A DNA stretch of 64,000 nt from Rugamonas apoptosis (GCF_014042355.1 NZ_JACEZU010000010.1:1-64000), one strand, 5' to 3'. Shown: positions 8,673-18,064, counted from the first letter of the stretch. The notes: generated by a model from the sequence alone, not told the origin. Numbers and translations: made by a program.

Positions 8673-9545
8673 ATGACGGAACTGCTGCTCCAGGCCCTGT
8701 ATTCCGGCCTGCTGCAAGGCTGCTCGTACGCGCTGATCGCACTGGGCCTGGCGCTGGTGTTCGGCGCCATGAATGTGATCAACCTGGCGCACGGCGAACT
8801 GGTGCTGCTGGCGGCTTACGTGGCCTACACGCTGGAGTCGGGCTTCGGGCTGGGGCCGGTGGCCGCCATTCCCGCCGCGCTGGCCGTCACCTGCGTGGCC
8901 TCGGCCGGCGTGTACGGTGTGGTGCGCCGCATCCGCCAGGACCGCGAAATCAATTCCCTGATCCTCACCTTCGGCATTGGGGTAATCCTCACCAATCTGA
9001 TGCTGCTGGTATGGAAGGCCGACGTGCGCTCCACCAGTTCCAGCTGGCTGCAGGACGCGGTGGTACTGGGTCCGTTCTACAGCATGCGCAGCGAACTGCT
9101 GTTCGCCGTGCTGGCCGTGGTGCTGCTGGCGGCGCTGTGGTGGTGGCTGGCGCGCAGCTGGCATGGCCGCGCGCTGCGGGCCGTGGCCAGTAACCGCGAC
9201 GCGGCCGCGCTGATGGGCATCCAGCCGGGGCGCGTGGAACTGCTGTCGTTTCTCGTGTCCGGCGCGCTGGCCGCCTTCGCCGGCGTGGCCCTGTACAGCT
9301 ACGGCGTGATCCAGCCGGCCTACGGCGGCGCGCTCACCATCAAGGCGTTCGTGATCACCGTGCTGGCCGGCGTGGGCTCCATTCCGGGCGTGCTGCTGGG
9401 CGCCCTGCTGCTGGGCGTGTGCGAAGCGCTGACCGTCACCCTGGCCAGCTCCGCATTGCAGGAACTGGCCGGCATGGCGCTGTTCCTGCTGGTGCTGTTC
9501 GTGCTCCCCAACGGTTTGCTGGGCACGGCCCGGAGGCGCGGATGA
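8673..9545 (+). CDS. livH: Branched-chain-type ABC transporter permease LivH
   Basis: This 290-residue integral membrane permease has about eight hydrophobic segments. The start GLLQGCSYALIALGLALVFGAMNVINLAHGEL is characteristic of LivH-type subunits, and the C-terminal half holds the conserved loop GVGSIPGVLLGALLLG. It lies seven bases after the binding protein, and its stop overlaps the start of the second permease (ATGA). It pairs with LivM to form the membrane channel of the importer. Confidence 0.92.
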   Translation: MTELLLQALYSGLLQGCSYALIALGLALVFGAMNVINLAHGELVLLAAYVAYTLESGFGLGPVAAIPAALAVTCVASAGVYGVVRRIRQDREINSLILTFGIGVILTNLMLLVWKADVRSTSSSWLQDAVVLGPFYSMRSELLFAVLAVVLLAALWWWLARSWHGRALRAVASNRDAAALMGIQPGRVELLSFLVSGALAAFAGVALYSYGVIQPAYGGALTIKAFVITVLAGVGSIPGVLLGALLLGVCEALTVTLASSALQELAGMALFLLVLFVLPNGLLGTARRRG

Positions 9546-10585
9546 CAGACCCAAAGACACCGCACACATCGCACACGCCCCGCGCCTCTGATGTGTCCCG
9601 CGCATCTCACACATCGCATGGACCTCACCCATCCCGCACCCCGCTGCGGGCACTAATGTGGACGTGCTGCCTGGCGGTGTGCTACCTGCTGGTGCCGCTG
9701 CTGCTGGGCGACTATCGCTATGTCATGAGTTTGGTGGTGGCGGCGCTGGTGATCGCCTGCATGGCCCTGTCATGGGCCTTGCTGGGCAACCTGGGCGGGA
9801 TGGTCAGCTTCGGCCACAGCGCGTTTTTTGGCGTGGGCGCCTACGTCTCGGCCCTGCTGACCACCAAAGCGGGCTTGCCGGTGCCGCTGGGGATGGCGCT
9901 GGGCGGCGCCGGCGCCGTGCTGGCCGCCATCGTCATGCTGCCCGTGCTGCGCCTGCGCGGCCCCTACTTCGCGCTGGCCATCCTCGCCTGCGCCCACATC
10001 CTGCGCATCGTGGCCACGGAATGGCGCGGCGTGACCGGGGGCGCGGCCGGCATCGCCAACATTCCCGTGCTGCCTGCGATGTTCGGCCTGGCGGCCGGTT
10101 CCAAAACGGTGGCCTACCTGCTCATGCTCACCATCGTGCTGCTGTTCGCGTGGATTTACCAGCGCATCCGCGCCAGCCACTACGGCCTGGCCCTGCGCGC
10201 CATGCACGACAGCGAGGACGCCACCCGCGTGGCAGGCGTCAACAGCACCCTGCTCAAGGGTGCCATGCTGCTGCTGTCGGCCTTCATGGCGGGCGTGGCG
10301 GGCGCGTTCAACGCTCACTACATCAACTTCCTCGAACCGGATTACGCCTTCAACAGCGTGTGGATCACGGTGCCGATCGTGGCCGCCATCTTCGGCGGCT
10401 ACCGCACCATCGCCGGCCCTGTGATCGGCGCGCTGGTGGTGTTCCTGCTGGACCAGTTGCTGTTCAAGGCCCTGATGCCGACCGGCCACCAGCTGGTGCT
10501 GGGCGCGCTGCTGGTGGCCATGATGGTGGTCAGCCCAACGGGCCTGCTGCCGCTGCTGCGCCACCGGGGAGCGCGCCATGCTTGA
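9542..10585 (+). CDS. livM: Branched-chain-type ABC transporter permease LivM
   Basis: This 347-residue second permease subunit has its membrane part from about residue 38 onward, with the family motifs ALSWALLGNLGGMVSFGHSAFFGVGAY and SEDATRVAGVN. The start at 9542 overlaps the livH stop. The first 35 residues are unusual: a Thr/His/Ser/Pro-rich tail (TPHTSHTPRASDVSRASHT) encoded by degenerate 9-base units, absent from typical LivM. A start further downstream at 9658 (MWTCC) would remove this tail but has no clear ribosome site. Overlapping translation with livH and livG supports one transcript. Confidence 0.88.
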   Translation: MTDPKTPHTSHTPRASDVSRASHTSHGPHPSRTPLRALMWTCCLAVCYLLVPLLLGDYRYVMSLVVAALVIACMALSWALLGNLGGMVSFGHSAFFGVGAYVSALLTTKAGLPVPLGMALGGAGAVLAAIVMLPVLRLRGPYFALAILACAHILRIVATEWRGVTGGAAGIANIPVLPAMFGLAAGSKTVAYLLMLTIVLLFAWIYQRIRASHYGLALRAMHDSEDATRVAGVNSTLLKGAMLLLSAFMAGVAGAFNAHYINFLEPDYAFNSVWITVPIVAAIFGGYRTIAGPVIGALVVFLLDQLLFKALMPTGHQLVLGALLVAMMVVSPTGLLPLLRHRGARHA

Positions 10586-11315
10586 ACTGGATAAGCTGAG
10601 CGTGCGCTTTGGCGGCCTGGCGGCCGTCGATGGCGTGTCGCTGCGGGTGGACAGCCACGAGGTGCTGGGCCTGGTGGGGCCCAACGGCGCTGGCAAGACC
10701 ACGCTGTTCAACGCCATTTCCGGCCTGGTGCGCCCGGCCGGCGGCGCCATCCGCTTCAACGGCGCCAACATCGTCCGCACGGCGTTGTTCCGCCGCGCAC
10801 GGCTGGGCATAGGCCGCACTTTCCAGATTCCGCAACCGATGCACGAACTGACGGTGCGTGAAAACCTGATCGTCGCGCAGCGCTTCGGCACCGGCCGCGT
10901 GGACGAACAACGCATCGATGAAATCCTCGACTTCACCAGCCTGGCCGCCAAGGCCGGCAGCGATGCCGCCACCGGCCTGGCGCTGACGGAGCTGAAGGCG
11001 CTGGAAGTGGCCAAGGCGCTGGCCACCAATCCGCGCCTGCTGCTGCTGGACGAAGTGCTGGCCGGGCTGGAGACGGTGGGCAAGCGCCGCTTCATGGCCA
11101 TGCTGCGCGACCTGCATGCGCGCTTTGGCGTGGCCATGATCATCATCGAGCACGACATCGAAACCATCAGCACCCTGTGCCAGCGGGTGGCCGTGCTCGA
11201 TTTCGGCCGCCTGATCGCGGACGGCACGCCGGACGCCGTGTTCCGCGATCCGGCCGTGATGCGCAGCTATACGGGCACGTCTTCGGCAACGTCCACGGGA
11301 GTGCCCCATGCTTGA
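10578..11315 (+). CDS. livG: Branched-chain-type ABC transporter ATPase LivG
   Basis: This is a 245-residue nucleotide-binding subunit. Walker A is GPNGAGKTTLFN (about 35-46) and Walker B LLLLDEVLAGLE. The ABC signature is not LSGGQ-like but LALTELKALEVAKAL, a variant found in a LivG subgroup whose Walker B region also reads DEV(M/L)AGL. The start overlaps livM by eight bases through ATGCTTGA. The same octamer joins livG to livF. LivG and LivF hydrolyse ATP to drive uptake. Confidence 0.9.
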   Translation: MLELDKLSVRFGGLAAVDGVSLRVDSHEVLGLVGPNGAGKTTLFNAISGLVRPAGGAIRFNGANIVRTALFRRARLGIGRTFQIPQPMHELTVRENLIVAQRFGTGRVDEQRIDEILDFTSLAAKAGSDAATGLALTELKALEVAKALATNPRLLLLDEVLAGLETVGKRRFMAMLRDLHARFGVAMIIIEHDIETISTLCQRVAVLDFGRLIADGTPDAVFRDPAVMRSYTGTSSATSTGVPHA

Positions 11316-12009
11316 ACTGAAGGACGTGCGGGCTGGCTACGGCGCCATCAACGTGCTGTGGGACGTGTCGCTGACGGCCGCCGCCGGCCAGCTGACAGCC
11401 ATCATCGGCCCCAATGGCGCCGGCAAGACCACACTGCTGCGCGCCATCATGGGCCTGCTGCCCTTGGGGGCGGGCCAGGTGGTGCTGGACGGCCTGGCGC
11501 TGCACGGTGCGCCGGCCTGGCGCATGGCTGAACTGGGCGTGGCCATGGTGCCCGAGGGGCGCATGGTATTCCGCGACATGAGCGTGGAGGAAAACCTGGT
11601 CCTGGGCGCCTTCCTGCCGGCACACCGGCCGCACGTGAAGACGCGGCTGGAACAGGCTTACGCCACCTTCCCGCGCCTGCGCGAGCGGCGCAAACAGGCG
11701 GCCGGCGCGCTGTCGGGCGGCGAGGCGCAGATGCTGGCCCTGGCGCGCGGCCTGATGTCCGAACCGCGTTTGCTGATCGTGGACGAACCGTCGCTGGGGC
11801 TCGCGCCGCTGGTGGTCAACGAATTGTTCGATATCCTGGCCGGCCTGAAAGCGGCCGGCCGCACCATCGTCCTGGTCGAGCAGAACACGGAACGGGCGCT
11901 GGCCATCGCCGACCATGTGTACCTGATGCAGAGCGGGAAAGTGGCCCTGTCGCAGCCGGCCCGCGAAGTGGACCTGGCGCGCCTGCACGACCTGTATTTC
12001 GCCCGCTAG
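11308..12009 (+). CDS. livF: Branched-chain-type ABC transporter ATPase LivF
   Basis: This is a 233-residue nucleotide-binding subunit. Walker A is GPNGAGKTTLLRA, the signature LSGGEAQMLALARGL is canonical, Walker B is LLIVDEPSLGLAP, and the switch-type segment VEQNTERAL follows. It is the last gene of the ligase-importer operon and overlaps livG by eight bases. With a degenerate signature in LivG and a canonical one here, the ATPase pair is asymmetric. Confidence 0.92.
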   Translation: MLELKDVRAGYGAINVLWDVSLTAAAGQLTAIIGPNGAGKTTLLRAIMGLLPLGAGQVVLDGLALHGAPAWRMAELGVAMVPEGRMVFRDMSVEENLVLGAFLPAHRPHVKTRLEQAYATFPRLRERRKQAAGALSGGEAQMLALARGLMSEPRLLIVDEPSLGLAPLVVNELFDILAGLKAAGRTIVLVEQNTERALAIADHVYLMQSGKVALSQPAREVDLARLHDLYFAR

Positions 12010-12045
12010 CCTGTTAGCCCGCTAGCCTGCCGGCCTGCTAGCCCG
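12003..12045. repeat. Short imperfect direct repeats after livF
   Basis: The stretch contains CCGCTAGCCTG twice, with a related TGCTAGCCCG and TTAGCCC between and after them. It lies directly at and after the livF stop codon. No terminator hairpin with a T run is visible. Confidence 0.5.
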
Positions 12046-12110
12046 TTCGTCCACGGCCCAGTCGCGCGCCGCCCCGGTGCTGGCTGTGGCACACTGAACT
12101 TTTTGCACGC

Positions 12111-13067
12111 ATGGGCCCGGGCATGGACCACGGTGAGGACAATCCGCAACCGCCGCGCCGCCGCAAGGAGGACGCGGAGGAAGCCATGCCGCGCTATCTC
12201 GATCCCGGCGACACCGTATTCACCCTGTGGGGCCGGGTGCTGCGGGCCCGCTACCGCCACCTGGCCGCCGCCGTCACCCGCCACATCATCCAGCGTCCGC
12301 TGCACATCGGCATATCGGCCCGCATCTTCCACCCGGAGCCGGGCGCGCGCGGGCTGCGCAGCAAGAAGCTGCAATACCTGGAGGAGTCGATCGCGCAGTG
12401 GGTGATGTCGCGCGACGTACTGGTGTTCATGATCCCTACCGTGAACACGGACGGCCTGCTCCACCCCAGTAACATCCGCCTGCGCGACTACGCGCGCCAC
12501 CTGGACGGACTGGTGCTGCAAGGCGGCGCCGACGTCTCGCCCCAAAGCTACTCAGAATCACCGACCCGGCCCGAATGGAGCGGCGACCGCGCGCGCGACA
12601 TGTACGAGCTGGAACTGCTGCATGAATTCGTGGAGGCGGGCAAGCCGGTGCTGGGCGTGTGCCGCGGCTGCCAGTTGATCAATGTGGCCTTCGGCGGCAC
12701 GCTGTACCAGGACATCGCCTCCGACGTGCCCACCGCGCAGCCGCACGTGCATGACGATTACGACCGCCACCGCCACGCCGTCACGTTCCCGCGCGGCTCA
12801 TCGCTGGCCAAGCTGTTCCAGGACCAGGCGCCGGGCGTGGTCAACTCCATCCACCATCAGGCCGTCAAGACGCTGGGACGCGACATGATGATCGAAGCGC
12901 TGTCCGTGCCGGACCAGATGGTGGAGGCGATCCGCTATCGCAAGGCGCCGTTCGTGATGGGCTTGCAGTGGCATCCGGAATTCCACCGCGCGGGCGGCGT
13001 CGAGCTGCTCGACTGCACGCCCATCCTCGACAACTTCCTGCGGGTGGCGCGCGAGACGCGATTCTGA
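12111..13067 (+). CDS. Class-I glutamine amidotransferase-like hydrolase (peptidase C26, PuuD-like)
   Basis: This protein belongs to the gamma-glutamyl-gamma-aminobutyrate hydrolase family. The nucleophile elbow VLGVCRGCQL places Cys184, and WHPEF supplies His288 and Glu290 of the triad. The oxyanion segment LVLQGGADVSP precedes them. Family members cleave gamma-glutamyl amides in polyamine degradation or related waste pathways; no puu genes adjoin it, so the substrate is open. The start is uncertain: 12111 has no ribosome site, whereas ATG at 12186 is preceded by GCGGAGGAAGCC, an excellent site, and would give 293 residues. Confidence 0.85.
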   Translation: MGPGMDHGEDNPQPPRRRKEDAEEAMPRYLDPGDTVFTLWGRVLRARYRHLAAAVTRHIIQRPLHIGISARIFHPEPGARGLRSKKLQYLEESIAQWVMSRDVLVFMIPTVNTDGLLHPSNIRLRDYARHLDGLVLQGGADVSPQSYSESPTRPEWSGDRARDMYELELLHEFVEAGKPVLGVCRGCQLINVAFGGTLYQDIASDVPTAQPHVHDDYDRHRHAVTFPRGSSLAKLFQDQAPGVVNSIHHQAVKTLGRDMMIEALSVPDQMVEAIRYRKAPFVMGLQWHPEFHRAGGVELLDCTPILDNFLRVARETRF

Positions 13068-13211
13068 ACGGCGAGCGCCCGTAATTAGTTGATTACTCAA
13101 GTATCTGCGCGGCGCCGGCGCTGCCGCACCGCAGCTTGTCACCAGCCGCCATGCGGTATAGCATGCGTTGAACCGGCCCCGCAGCTTTAAAAAATGAAGG
13201 GAGTGCCCACC

Positions 13212-13943
13212 ATGTCTGCGCTGCGTTACGCCATGCTGATCACCACCTGCCTGTGGCCGGCGTTCGCCCTTGCGCAAGCGGCCGCGCCGCTCATCGTCGG
13301 CTACAGCCTGCGCCCGCCCTACACCATCGCCGCGCCGGATGGCTCGCTCAGCGGCCTGCTCGGCACGCCGGCCACGCAAGCGTTCCGGGCCGCCGGCATC
13401 GCCGCCGAATGGCGCGCCATGCCGCCCAACCGGCAACTGGCCATGGTGAAAAACGCGGCCACGCCCAGTTGCGCCGTGGGCTGGGCCGTCACACCGGAAC
13501 GCGCGCACTTCGCCAAATTCACCCGTCCCATCTACCGCGATCACGGCTGGGTGGCGCTGGCCAATGTGAAATTCGCCGCGTACGGCGACACCACGCTGCT
13601 GGCGGCCTTGCAGCGCAAGGACACCCGTGTCCTGGTCAAGGATAACTACTCCTACGGCGCGCAGATCGACCAGATGCTGGCCGAGCTGCACCCCATCACC
13701 GCCGTCACCACCACCACCGTGATGAAGATGGCGCATTCCGTCAGCAGTGGCATGGTGGACCTGATGTTCGCGCCTGAGGAGGAAGCGCGCTACGTGCTGG
13801 AACACGCCGGCGAACAAAGCGCCAACCTGCGCCTGCTGCGCTTCAGCGATATCCGCAGCGATAACACGCGCCACATCATGTGCGGCCTGGCCGTGCCGGA
13901 CGAGATCATCGAACGCCTGAACCGGGTCATCAGCTTCAGGTAG
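13212..13943 (+). CDS. Periplasmic solute-binding protein (SBP_bac_3-like)
   Basis: This is a small exported protein of 243 residues. The signal peptide MSALRYAMLITTCLWPAFALAQA is followed by a type II binding-protein fold (LIVGYSLRPPYTIAAPDGSLSGL). The start at 13212 is chosen because AAGGGAG lies eight bases upstream and the signal peptide begins there. An ATG at 13194 would only add six residues. No permease genes adjoin it, so it may be an orphan receptor or a sensor-like binding protein rather than part of an importer. Its 3' end overlaps the convergent carboxylate-amine ligase gene by eight bases. Confidence 0.8.
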   Translation: MSALRYAMLITTCLWPAFALAQAAAPLIVGYSLRPPYTIAAPDGSLSGLLGTPATQAFRAAGIAAEWRAMPPNRQLAMVKNAATPSCAVGWAVTPERAHFAKFTRPIYRDHGWVALANVKFAAYGDTTLLAALQRKDTRVLVKDNYSYGAQIDQMLAELHPITAVTTTTVMKMAHSVSSGMVDLMFAPEEEARYVLEHAGEQSANLRLLRFSDIRSDNTRHIMCGLAVPDEIIERLNRVISFR

Positions 13944-15060
13944 GGTCGTTCCGGAAGCGGGCGATGGCTTCCTCCACCATGCCTTCGGCGCTGCCGCGCG
14001 CCAGGAACTGGGCGCGCAGGTGCTGCGCGTCGCCACCCTCGCGCACCACCTGCTCCAGGTGCGCCAGCGCGGCGATGCCGCCCAGCGCCGCGCTATGCGG
14101 CGCCATGGCCGCCAGTGTGGCCAGGATGTCGTCGCGCAGCGGCAGGTTGTCGTAGCTGCGCGGGTGCACCAGCGTGCCGTCCAGCCCGAAGCGGCAAGCC
14201 TGGAAACGGTTGTAGTTGTAGACCAGGTAGTCGTCCTCGCACGGCATCTCGTGCCGGTGTTCCAGCAGGTAGCTGCACAAGGCCTGCAGGTAGGCGGCCA
14301 GCGCGGCGGCCCGTTGCACCGTCAGCGGCGTGTCGCACACGCGCAGTTCGATGGTGCCGTATTCCGGCTTGGGCCGGATATCCCAGTAAAAGTCCTTCAT
14401 GCTCTTGATCACGCCCGTATGTTCCATCTTGGCGAAGTAATCGTCGGCGAACTGGCTCCAGCGCAGCATGAACGGCGCCCGCCCGCTCATGGGGAAGGCG
14501 AACACGGAATTGAGGCGGGCCGAATGGAACAGCGTGTCGTTGCCCTGCACGAACGGCGACGAGGCCGACAAGGCGATGAAGTGCGGCACGTAGCGGCCCA
14601 GCGCGTGCAGCAGGTACAGCGCGTCGTCGCCGTTGGCGCAGCCGATGTGCACGTGCTGGCCGAACACGGTGAACTGCTTGGCCAGGTAGCCATACAGGGC
14701 CGACACCTGCTGGAAGCGGGGCTTGGCGAAGATGCGCCGCTCCGACCAGGTCTGGAACGGATGGGTGCCGCCGCCGCAGATGCCGATGTTGAGCATCTCG
14801 CCGGCCTGCACCAGCTTGTCGCGCACCTGCTCCAGCTGCGCCAGCAGTTCCGTATGGTTGGTGTGCACGTCCGAGTTAATCTCGATCATGCTCTCCGTGA
14901 TTTCAGGCGTCACATTGCCGGGGAAGGGTTTACGGGCCAGCAGGTGCAGCAAGTCCGGGCTCGACGAAGACAGGTCGAAGTCGGACAGGCTGACCAGTTG
15001 CAGCTCCAGTTCCACGCCCATGGTCAGGGGCACGGAGTTCTTGAACGGTTCCAATGCCAT
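13936..15060 (-). CDS. Carboxylate-amine ligase, glutamate-cysteine ligase 2 family (YbdK-like)
   Basis: This 374-residue enzyme has the GCS2 fold. The N-terminal TMGVELELQLV carries the metal-binding Glu pair, EITESMIEINSD the second acidic cluster, and HVHIGCANGDDALYLLHALGRYVPHF the family core. E. coli YbdK has weak gamma-glutamylcysteine synthetase activity; the natural substrate is unknown. The start at 15060 lies one base after the antiporter stop, with GGAGG seven bases upstream, so the two genes are translationally linked. A frame-extended start at 15105 would lie inside the antiporter gene and is less likely. Confidence 0.88.
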   Translation of the reverse strand: MALEPFKNSVPLTMGVELELQLVSLSDFDLSSSSPDLLHLLARKPFPGNVTPEITESMIEINSDVHTNHTELLAQLEQVRDKLVQAGEMLNIGICGGGTHPFQTWSERRIFAKPRFQQVSALYGYLAKQFTVFGQHVHIGCANGDDALYLLHALGRYVPHFIALSASSPFVQGNDTLFHSARLNSVFAFPMSGRAPFMLRWSQFADDYFAKMEHTGVIKSMKDFYWDIRPKPEYGTIELRVCDTPLTVQRAAALAAYLQALCSYLLEHRHEMPCEDDYLVYNYNRFQACRFGLDGTLVHPRSYDNLPLRDDILATLAAMAPHSAALGGIAALAHLEQVVREGGDAQHLRAQFLARGSAEGMVEEAIARFRNDPT

Positions 15061-15061
15061 G

Positions 15062-16246
15062 TCAGGCCTCCGGTCGTTGGGTTTCGTTGGCCCACACCAG
15101 CGCACACTGGGTGAGAATGGGGCCCACCAGTTCCAGCAGCAGGATCATGGCGGCCAGCGCCGCCAGCTCGTCCACCAGCACCACACCCATGTCGCGGGTC
15201 TGCTCTAGCAGCAGCGTGATGAACACCGACATGGGCGACAGCGCGATCCCCGTCAACAGCCCCTTGCGCCAGGACGCGCCGCCCGGATGCGAGAACAGCG
15301 CCACGGCCAGCATCTTGACGATGAAGCGCGCGCCCACCAGCACCGCGCCCAGCGCGGCGCCCTCCACCACCCGCTCCCACGGCAGCACGGTGACGGCGAA
15401 CACGAACAGCAGCACCGTCAGCAGTTCGCCGATGCTGCCAAAGTTACGCTCGGTGCGCGCGAAGGCCACGCGCCGGTGGCGCGCCACCAGGCCGAACGCC
15501 AGCGCCGCCAGCACGGGCGACAGGTTGGCCGCGTGGGTCAACGCCACCAGCAGCACCACGCCCAGCGCGAAGCCTACGGTGCCGTCCTGCGACAAGGTGC
15601 CCAGGCGGCGCAGCAGGGCCGGCGCACCATAGCCGAACAGCGCGCCCAGCGCGGCCGACGCCGCCAGCTCGATCAAGCTGTGCGAAACGGCCTGCCACAG
15701 GTTGCCGGAAGTCTGGAACACCCAGACCCCTACGATCACCTTGAATACGAACACGGACAGCACGCAGTTGATGGCCACCAGGTGCAGCACCCGTTCCGTC
15801 ACCTGGCCGGAGCTGTTCTGCTCATTGACCACCCGCAGCACGCCGGCCGGCGAGGTGGACATGGCCAGCGACGCCAGCAACAGCGACGTCAAGGGCGGCA
15901 TGCCGGTGAGCTGGGAAATGCCGTACACGGCGCCAAACGTGGCGGCCGCCTCGGCCAGCCCGCTGACGGCGATCCAGGGATTGATGCGCAACCAGTGCAG
16001 GTTGATGCGGTAGCCGAATTCGAACAGGATCAAGCCGAAACCGAGATTGGCCAATAGTGTGACGGTGCTGGAGGCGCCGCTGGCCAGCGCATCCGGCCAT
16101 ACCTGGGCCAGGCCGAAGCCCACCAGTCCATACATGCTGATACGGGGCACGCGGACCCAGCGGTGCGCGCACTCCCCAGCCAGCCACGCCAGCGCGATGG
16201 CGAGCGGCCAGCCCAATTCCGTTAACACGAGGTCAAGATGCGGCAT
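15062..16246 (-). CDS. Cation:proton antiporter (CPA2 / KefB-type membrane domain)
   Basis: This 394-residue membrane protein has about 11-12 hydrophobic helices and no C-terminal NAD-binding (RCK) domain. Motifs fitting Na+(K+)/H+ exchangers are FGYRINLHWLRINPW, SPAGVLRVVNEQNSSGQVTERVLHLVAINC and ALAFGLVARHRR. The start at 16246 (MPHLDLVLTELGW) is preceded by GGGAGG; the longer frame adds an unlikely polar 19-residue leader. It is co-transcribed with the carboxylate-amine ligase. The transported ion cannot be told from the sequence. Confidence 0.85.
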   Translation of the reverse strand: MPHLDLVLTELGWPLAIALAWLAGECAHRWVRVPRISMYGLVGFGLAQVWPDALASGASSTVTLLANLGFGLILFEFGYRINLHWLRINPWIAVSGLAEAAATFGAVYGISQLTGMPPLTSLLLASLAMSTSPAGVLRVVNEQNSSGQVTERVLHLVAINCVLSVFVFKVIVGVWVFQTSGNLWQAVSHSLIELAASAALGALFGYGAPALLRRLGTLSQDGTVGFALGVVLLVALTHAANLSPVLAALAFGLVARHRRVAFARTERNFGSIGELLTVLLFVFAVTVLPWERVVEGAALGAVLVGARFIVKMLAVALFSHPGGASWRKGLLTGIALSPMSVFITLLLEQTRDMGVVLVDELAALAAMILLLELVGPILTQCALVWANETQRPEA

Positions 16247-16420
16247 GCGCCTCCCTACTGTTGTGGACTTGGCGCCATATTGCCCATCCTTGCCCGCGCT
16301 CACTGTGCGGTACTAAACATAAGGAGCGTGGCGGGGGGCGCAGTCCAGTCATGGCAGGGCGGCGCGCATCCGCCACGAGCGCACGCGCCGGGAGGCGCGG
16401 CGCGTACGGGTACTTGAGGC

Positions 16421-17002
16421 TTACAACTTGATTTCCGTTCCCAGCCGTTGCAGGAACTGGCCCAGCCAGGCCGGATGGGCGGGCCAGGCCGGTGCCGTGA
16501 CGAACTGGCCATCCGTGACGGCCTGGTCGACCGGGATATCGGCATATTCGGCGCCGGCCTGGCGCACTTCCGGCGCGCAGGCCGGATAGGCCGAGATACG
16601 CTTGCCGCGGATGACGTCGGCCGCCGTCAGCAACTGGGCGCCGTGGCAGACGGCGGCGATCGGTTTGCCGGCCGCCGCCATCTGCTGCACGATCTCGATC
16701 ACGCGCGGGTTCAGGCGCAGGTACTCGGGCGCGCGGCCGCCGGCGATCATCAGGGCGTCGTACTTGGCCGCGTCCACGCTGTCGAAAGCGGCGTTGAGGG
16801 TGAAGCGGTGGCCCGGCTTTTCCGTGTAGGTCTGGTCGCCTTCAAAGTCGTGGATGGCGGTCTTGATGGTGTCGCCCGCTTGCTTGCCGGGACAGACGGC
16901 ATGCACCACATGGCCCACCATCTGCAGTGCCTGGAACGGCACCATGGTCTCGTAGTCTTCCGCGAAATCGCCGGTCAGGAACAGTATCTTCTTAGCTGCC
17001 AC
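16421..17002 (-). CDS. DJ-1/PfpI family protein
   Basis: This 193-residue protein is of the DJ-1/PfpI superfamily, with the nucleophile elbow AVCHGAQLL and the acidic residue in FAEDYETMVP. GRAPEYLRLNP supports the PfpI/YhbO-like branch. Members act in stress protection, with glyoxalase or deglycase-like activity debated. The GTG at 17002 is preferred as start because GAAAGGA lies seven bases upstream and VAAKKILFLTGDF is where family similarity begins. The gene stands alone between the antiporter pair and cheV. Confidence 0.85.
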   Translation of the reverse strand: MAAKKILFLTGDFAEDYETMVPFQALQMVGHVVHAVCPGKQAGDTIKTAIHDFEGDQTYTEKPGHRFTLNAAFDSVDAAKYDALMIAGGRAPEYLRLNPRVIEIVQQMAAAGKPIAAVCHGAQLLTAADVIRGKRISAYPACAPEVRQAGAEYADIPVDQAVTDGQFVTAPAWPAHPAWLGQFLQRLGTEIKL

Positions 17003-17110
17003 GGTATATCCTTTCGAAAAGGGTTGAGGGCCGGGGCGGCCTGGAAAGTTATCCAAACCACCACGGCCCTCAAAGTGTAACCCGATTCGAATCGCGGCGC
17101 CGCGCGCCTC

Positions 17111-18064
17111 TTACTTCTGCAGCACCTGGCGGATGGTGGCGGCCAGGTCCTCGGCCACGAACTTGGCCACGTAGGCGTCCGCGCCCACGCCCTTGACGTG
17201 GTCCTCGTTGGTCTTGCCCGACAGCGAGGAGTGGATCACCACCGGAATCTTGGAGAAACGGGCATCCTGCTTGATCAAACGGGTCAGCGTGAAGCCGTCC
17301 ATCTCCGGCATTTCCAGGTCGGTCAGCACCAGCGCCACGCGCTGGTCGACGGCCACCCCTTCGGCCTTGGCGCCGTCGGCGATATGCTGCAGCCGGTCCC
17401 ACGCTTCCTTGCCAGTCTTGGTCATGATGAAGTGCACACCCATGGCCGTCAGGCCCTTCTCGATCAGGCTGCGCGCCACCACCGAGTCGTCGGCCGCCAG
17501 GATGATCTGGCCCGGCTTGAGCAGCAGTTGCGGGCCGATGGTTTCCGGGTCCACGTCCTTGCCTTCGGGCGGCACCAGCTCGCGCAGGATGGTTTCCACG
17601 TCCAGCACCTGGGCCAGGCGGGTGTTCTGCACGTCGCCGTCAACGCGGGCGATACTGGTCACGCGGCCGCCGGCCGTGCCTTCGGCCGTCAGCACCTGGC
17701 TCCAGTCCAGGCGCACGATCTCGTCCACCGACTCCACCGCGAAGGCTTGGGTGGTGCGGGCGAATTCCGTCACCAGCATGATGTTCAGGCCCGTCTTGGG
17801 AATCACGCCGACGATGGACGGCAGGTCCAGCACGGTGATGATCTGGCCGCGCAGGTTGACTACGCCCAGCATGTGCGGCGAGGAGCCGGCCACGGCCGTC
17901 ACTTCCGGCATGGCGACGATTTCACGGATCTTGAAGACGTTGATACCAAACAGCTCGGAATGGTCGCCGTTCGCGTCGCCACCGAGGCGGAACAGCAGCA
18001 GTTCGAATTTATTGGAGTTGGTCAGGTTACTGCGTTCGTCAACTTCCTGTTGAACTGATTTCAT
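17111..18064 (-). CDS. cheV: Chemotaxis coupling protein CheV
   Basis: This 317-residue protein has an N-terminal CheW domain (about 18-165; FGINVFKIREIV, MLGVVNLRGQIITVLDLP) and a C-terminal response-regulator receiver domain (about 185-315). The acidic pocket is Ala-Asp-Asp at 191-193, the phosphorylatable Asp is Asp249 (LVLTDLEMPEMDGF), and Ser/Lys follow in IHSSLSGK. CheV couples chemoreceptors to CheA and is thought to buffer phosphate in adaptation. It stands as a single gene, with the tRNA-Gly gene upstream on the same strand. Confidence 0.95.
   Translation of the reverse strand: MKSVQQEVDERSNLTNSNKFELLLFRLGGDANGDHSELFGINVFKIREIVAMPEVTAVAGSSPHMLGVVNLRGQIITVLDLPSIVGVIPKTGLNIMLVTEFARTTQAFAVESVDEIVRLDWSQVLTAEGTAGGRVTSIARVDGDVQNTRLAQVLDVETILRELVPPEGKDVDPETIGPQLLLKPGQIILAADDSVVARSLIEKGLTAMGVHFIMTKTGKEAWDRLQHIADGAKAEGVAVDQRVALVLTDLEMPEMDGFTLTRLIKQDARFSKIPVVIHSSLSGKTNEDHVKGVGADAYVAKFVAEDLAATIRQVLQK

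Noticed and set aside
13089..13100. TTGATTACTCAA here and again near 42208 as a shared regulatory site
   Set aside because: A 12-base match between two places in 64 kb is expected by chance, and the sequence lacks the FNR right half-site ATCAA.
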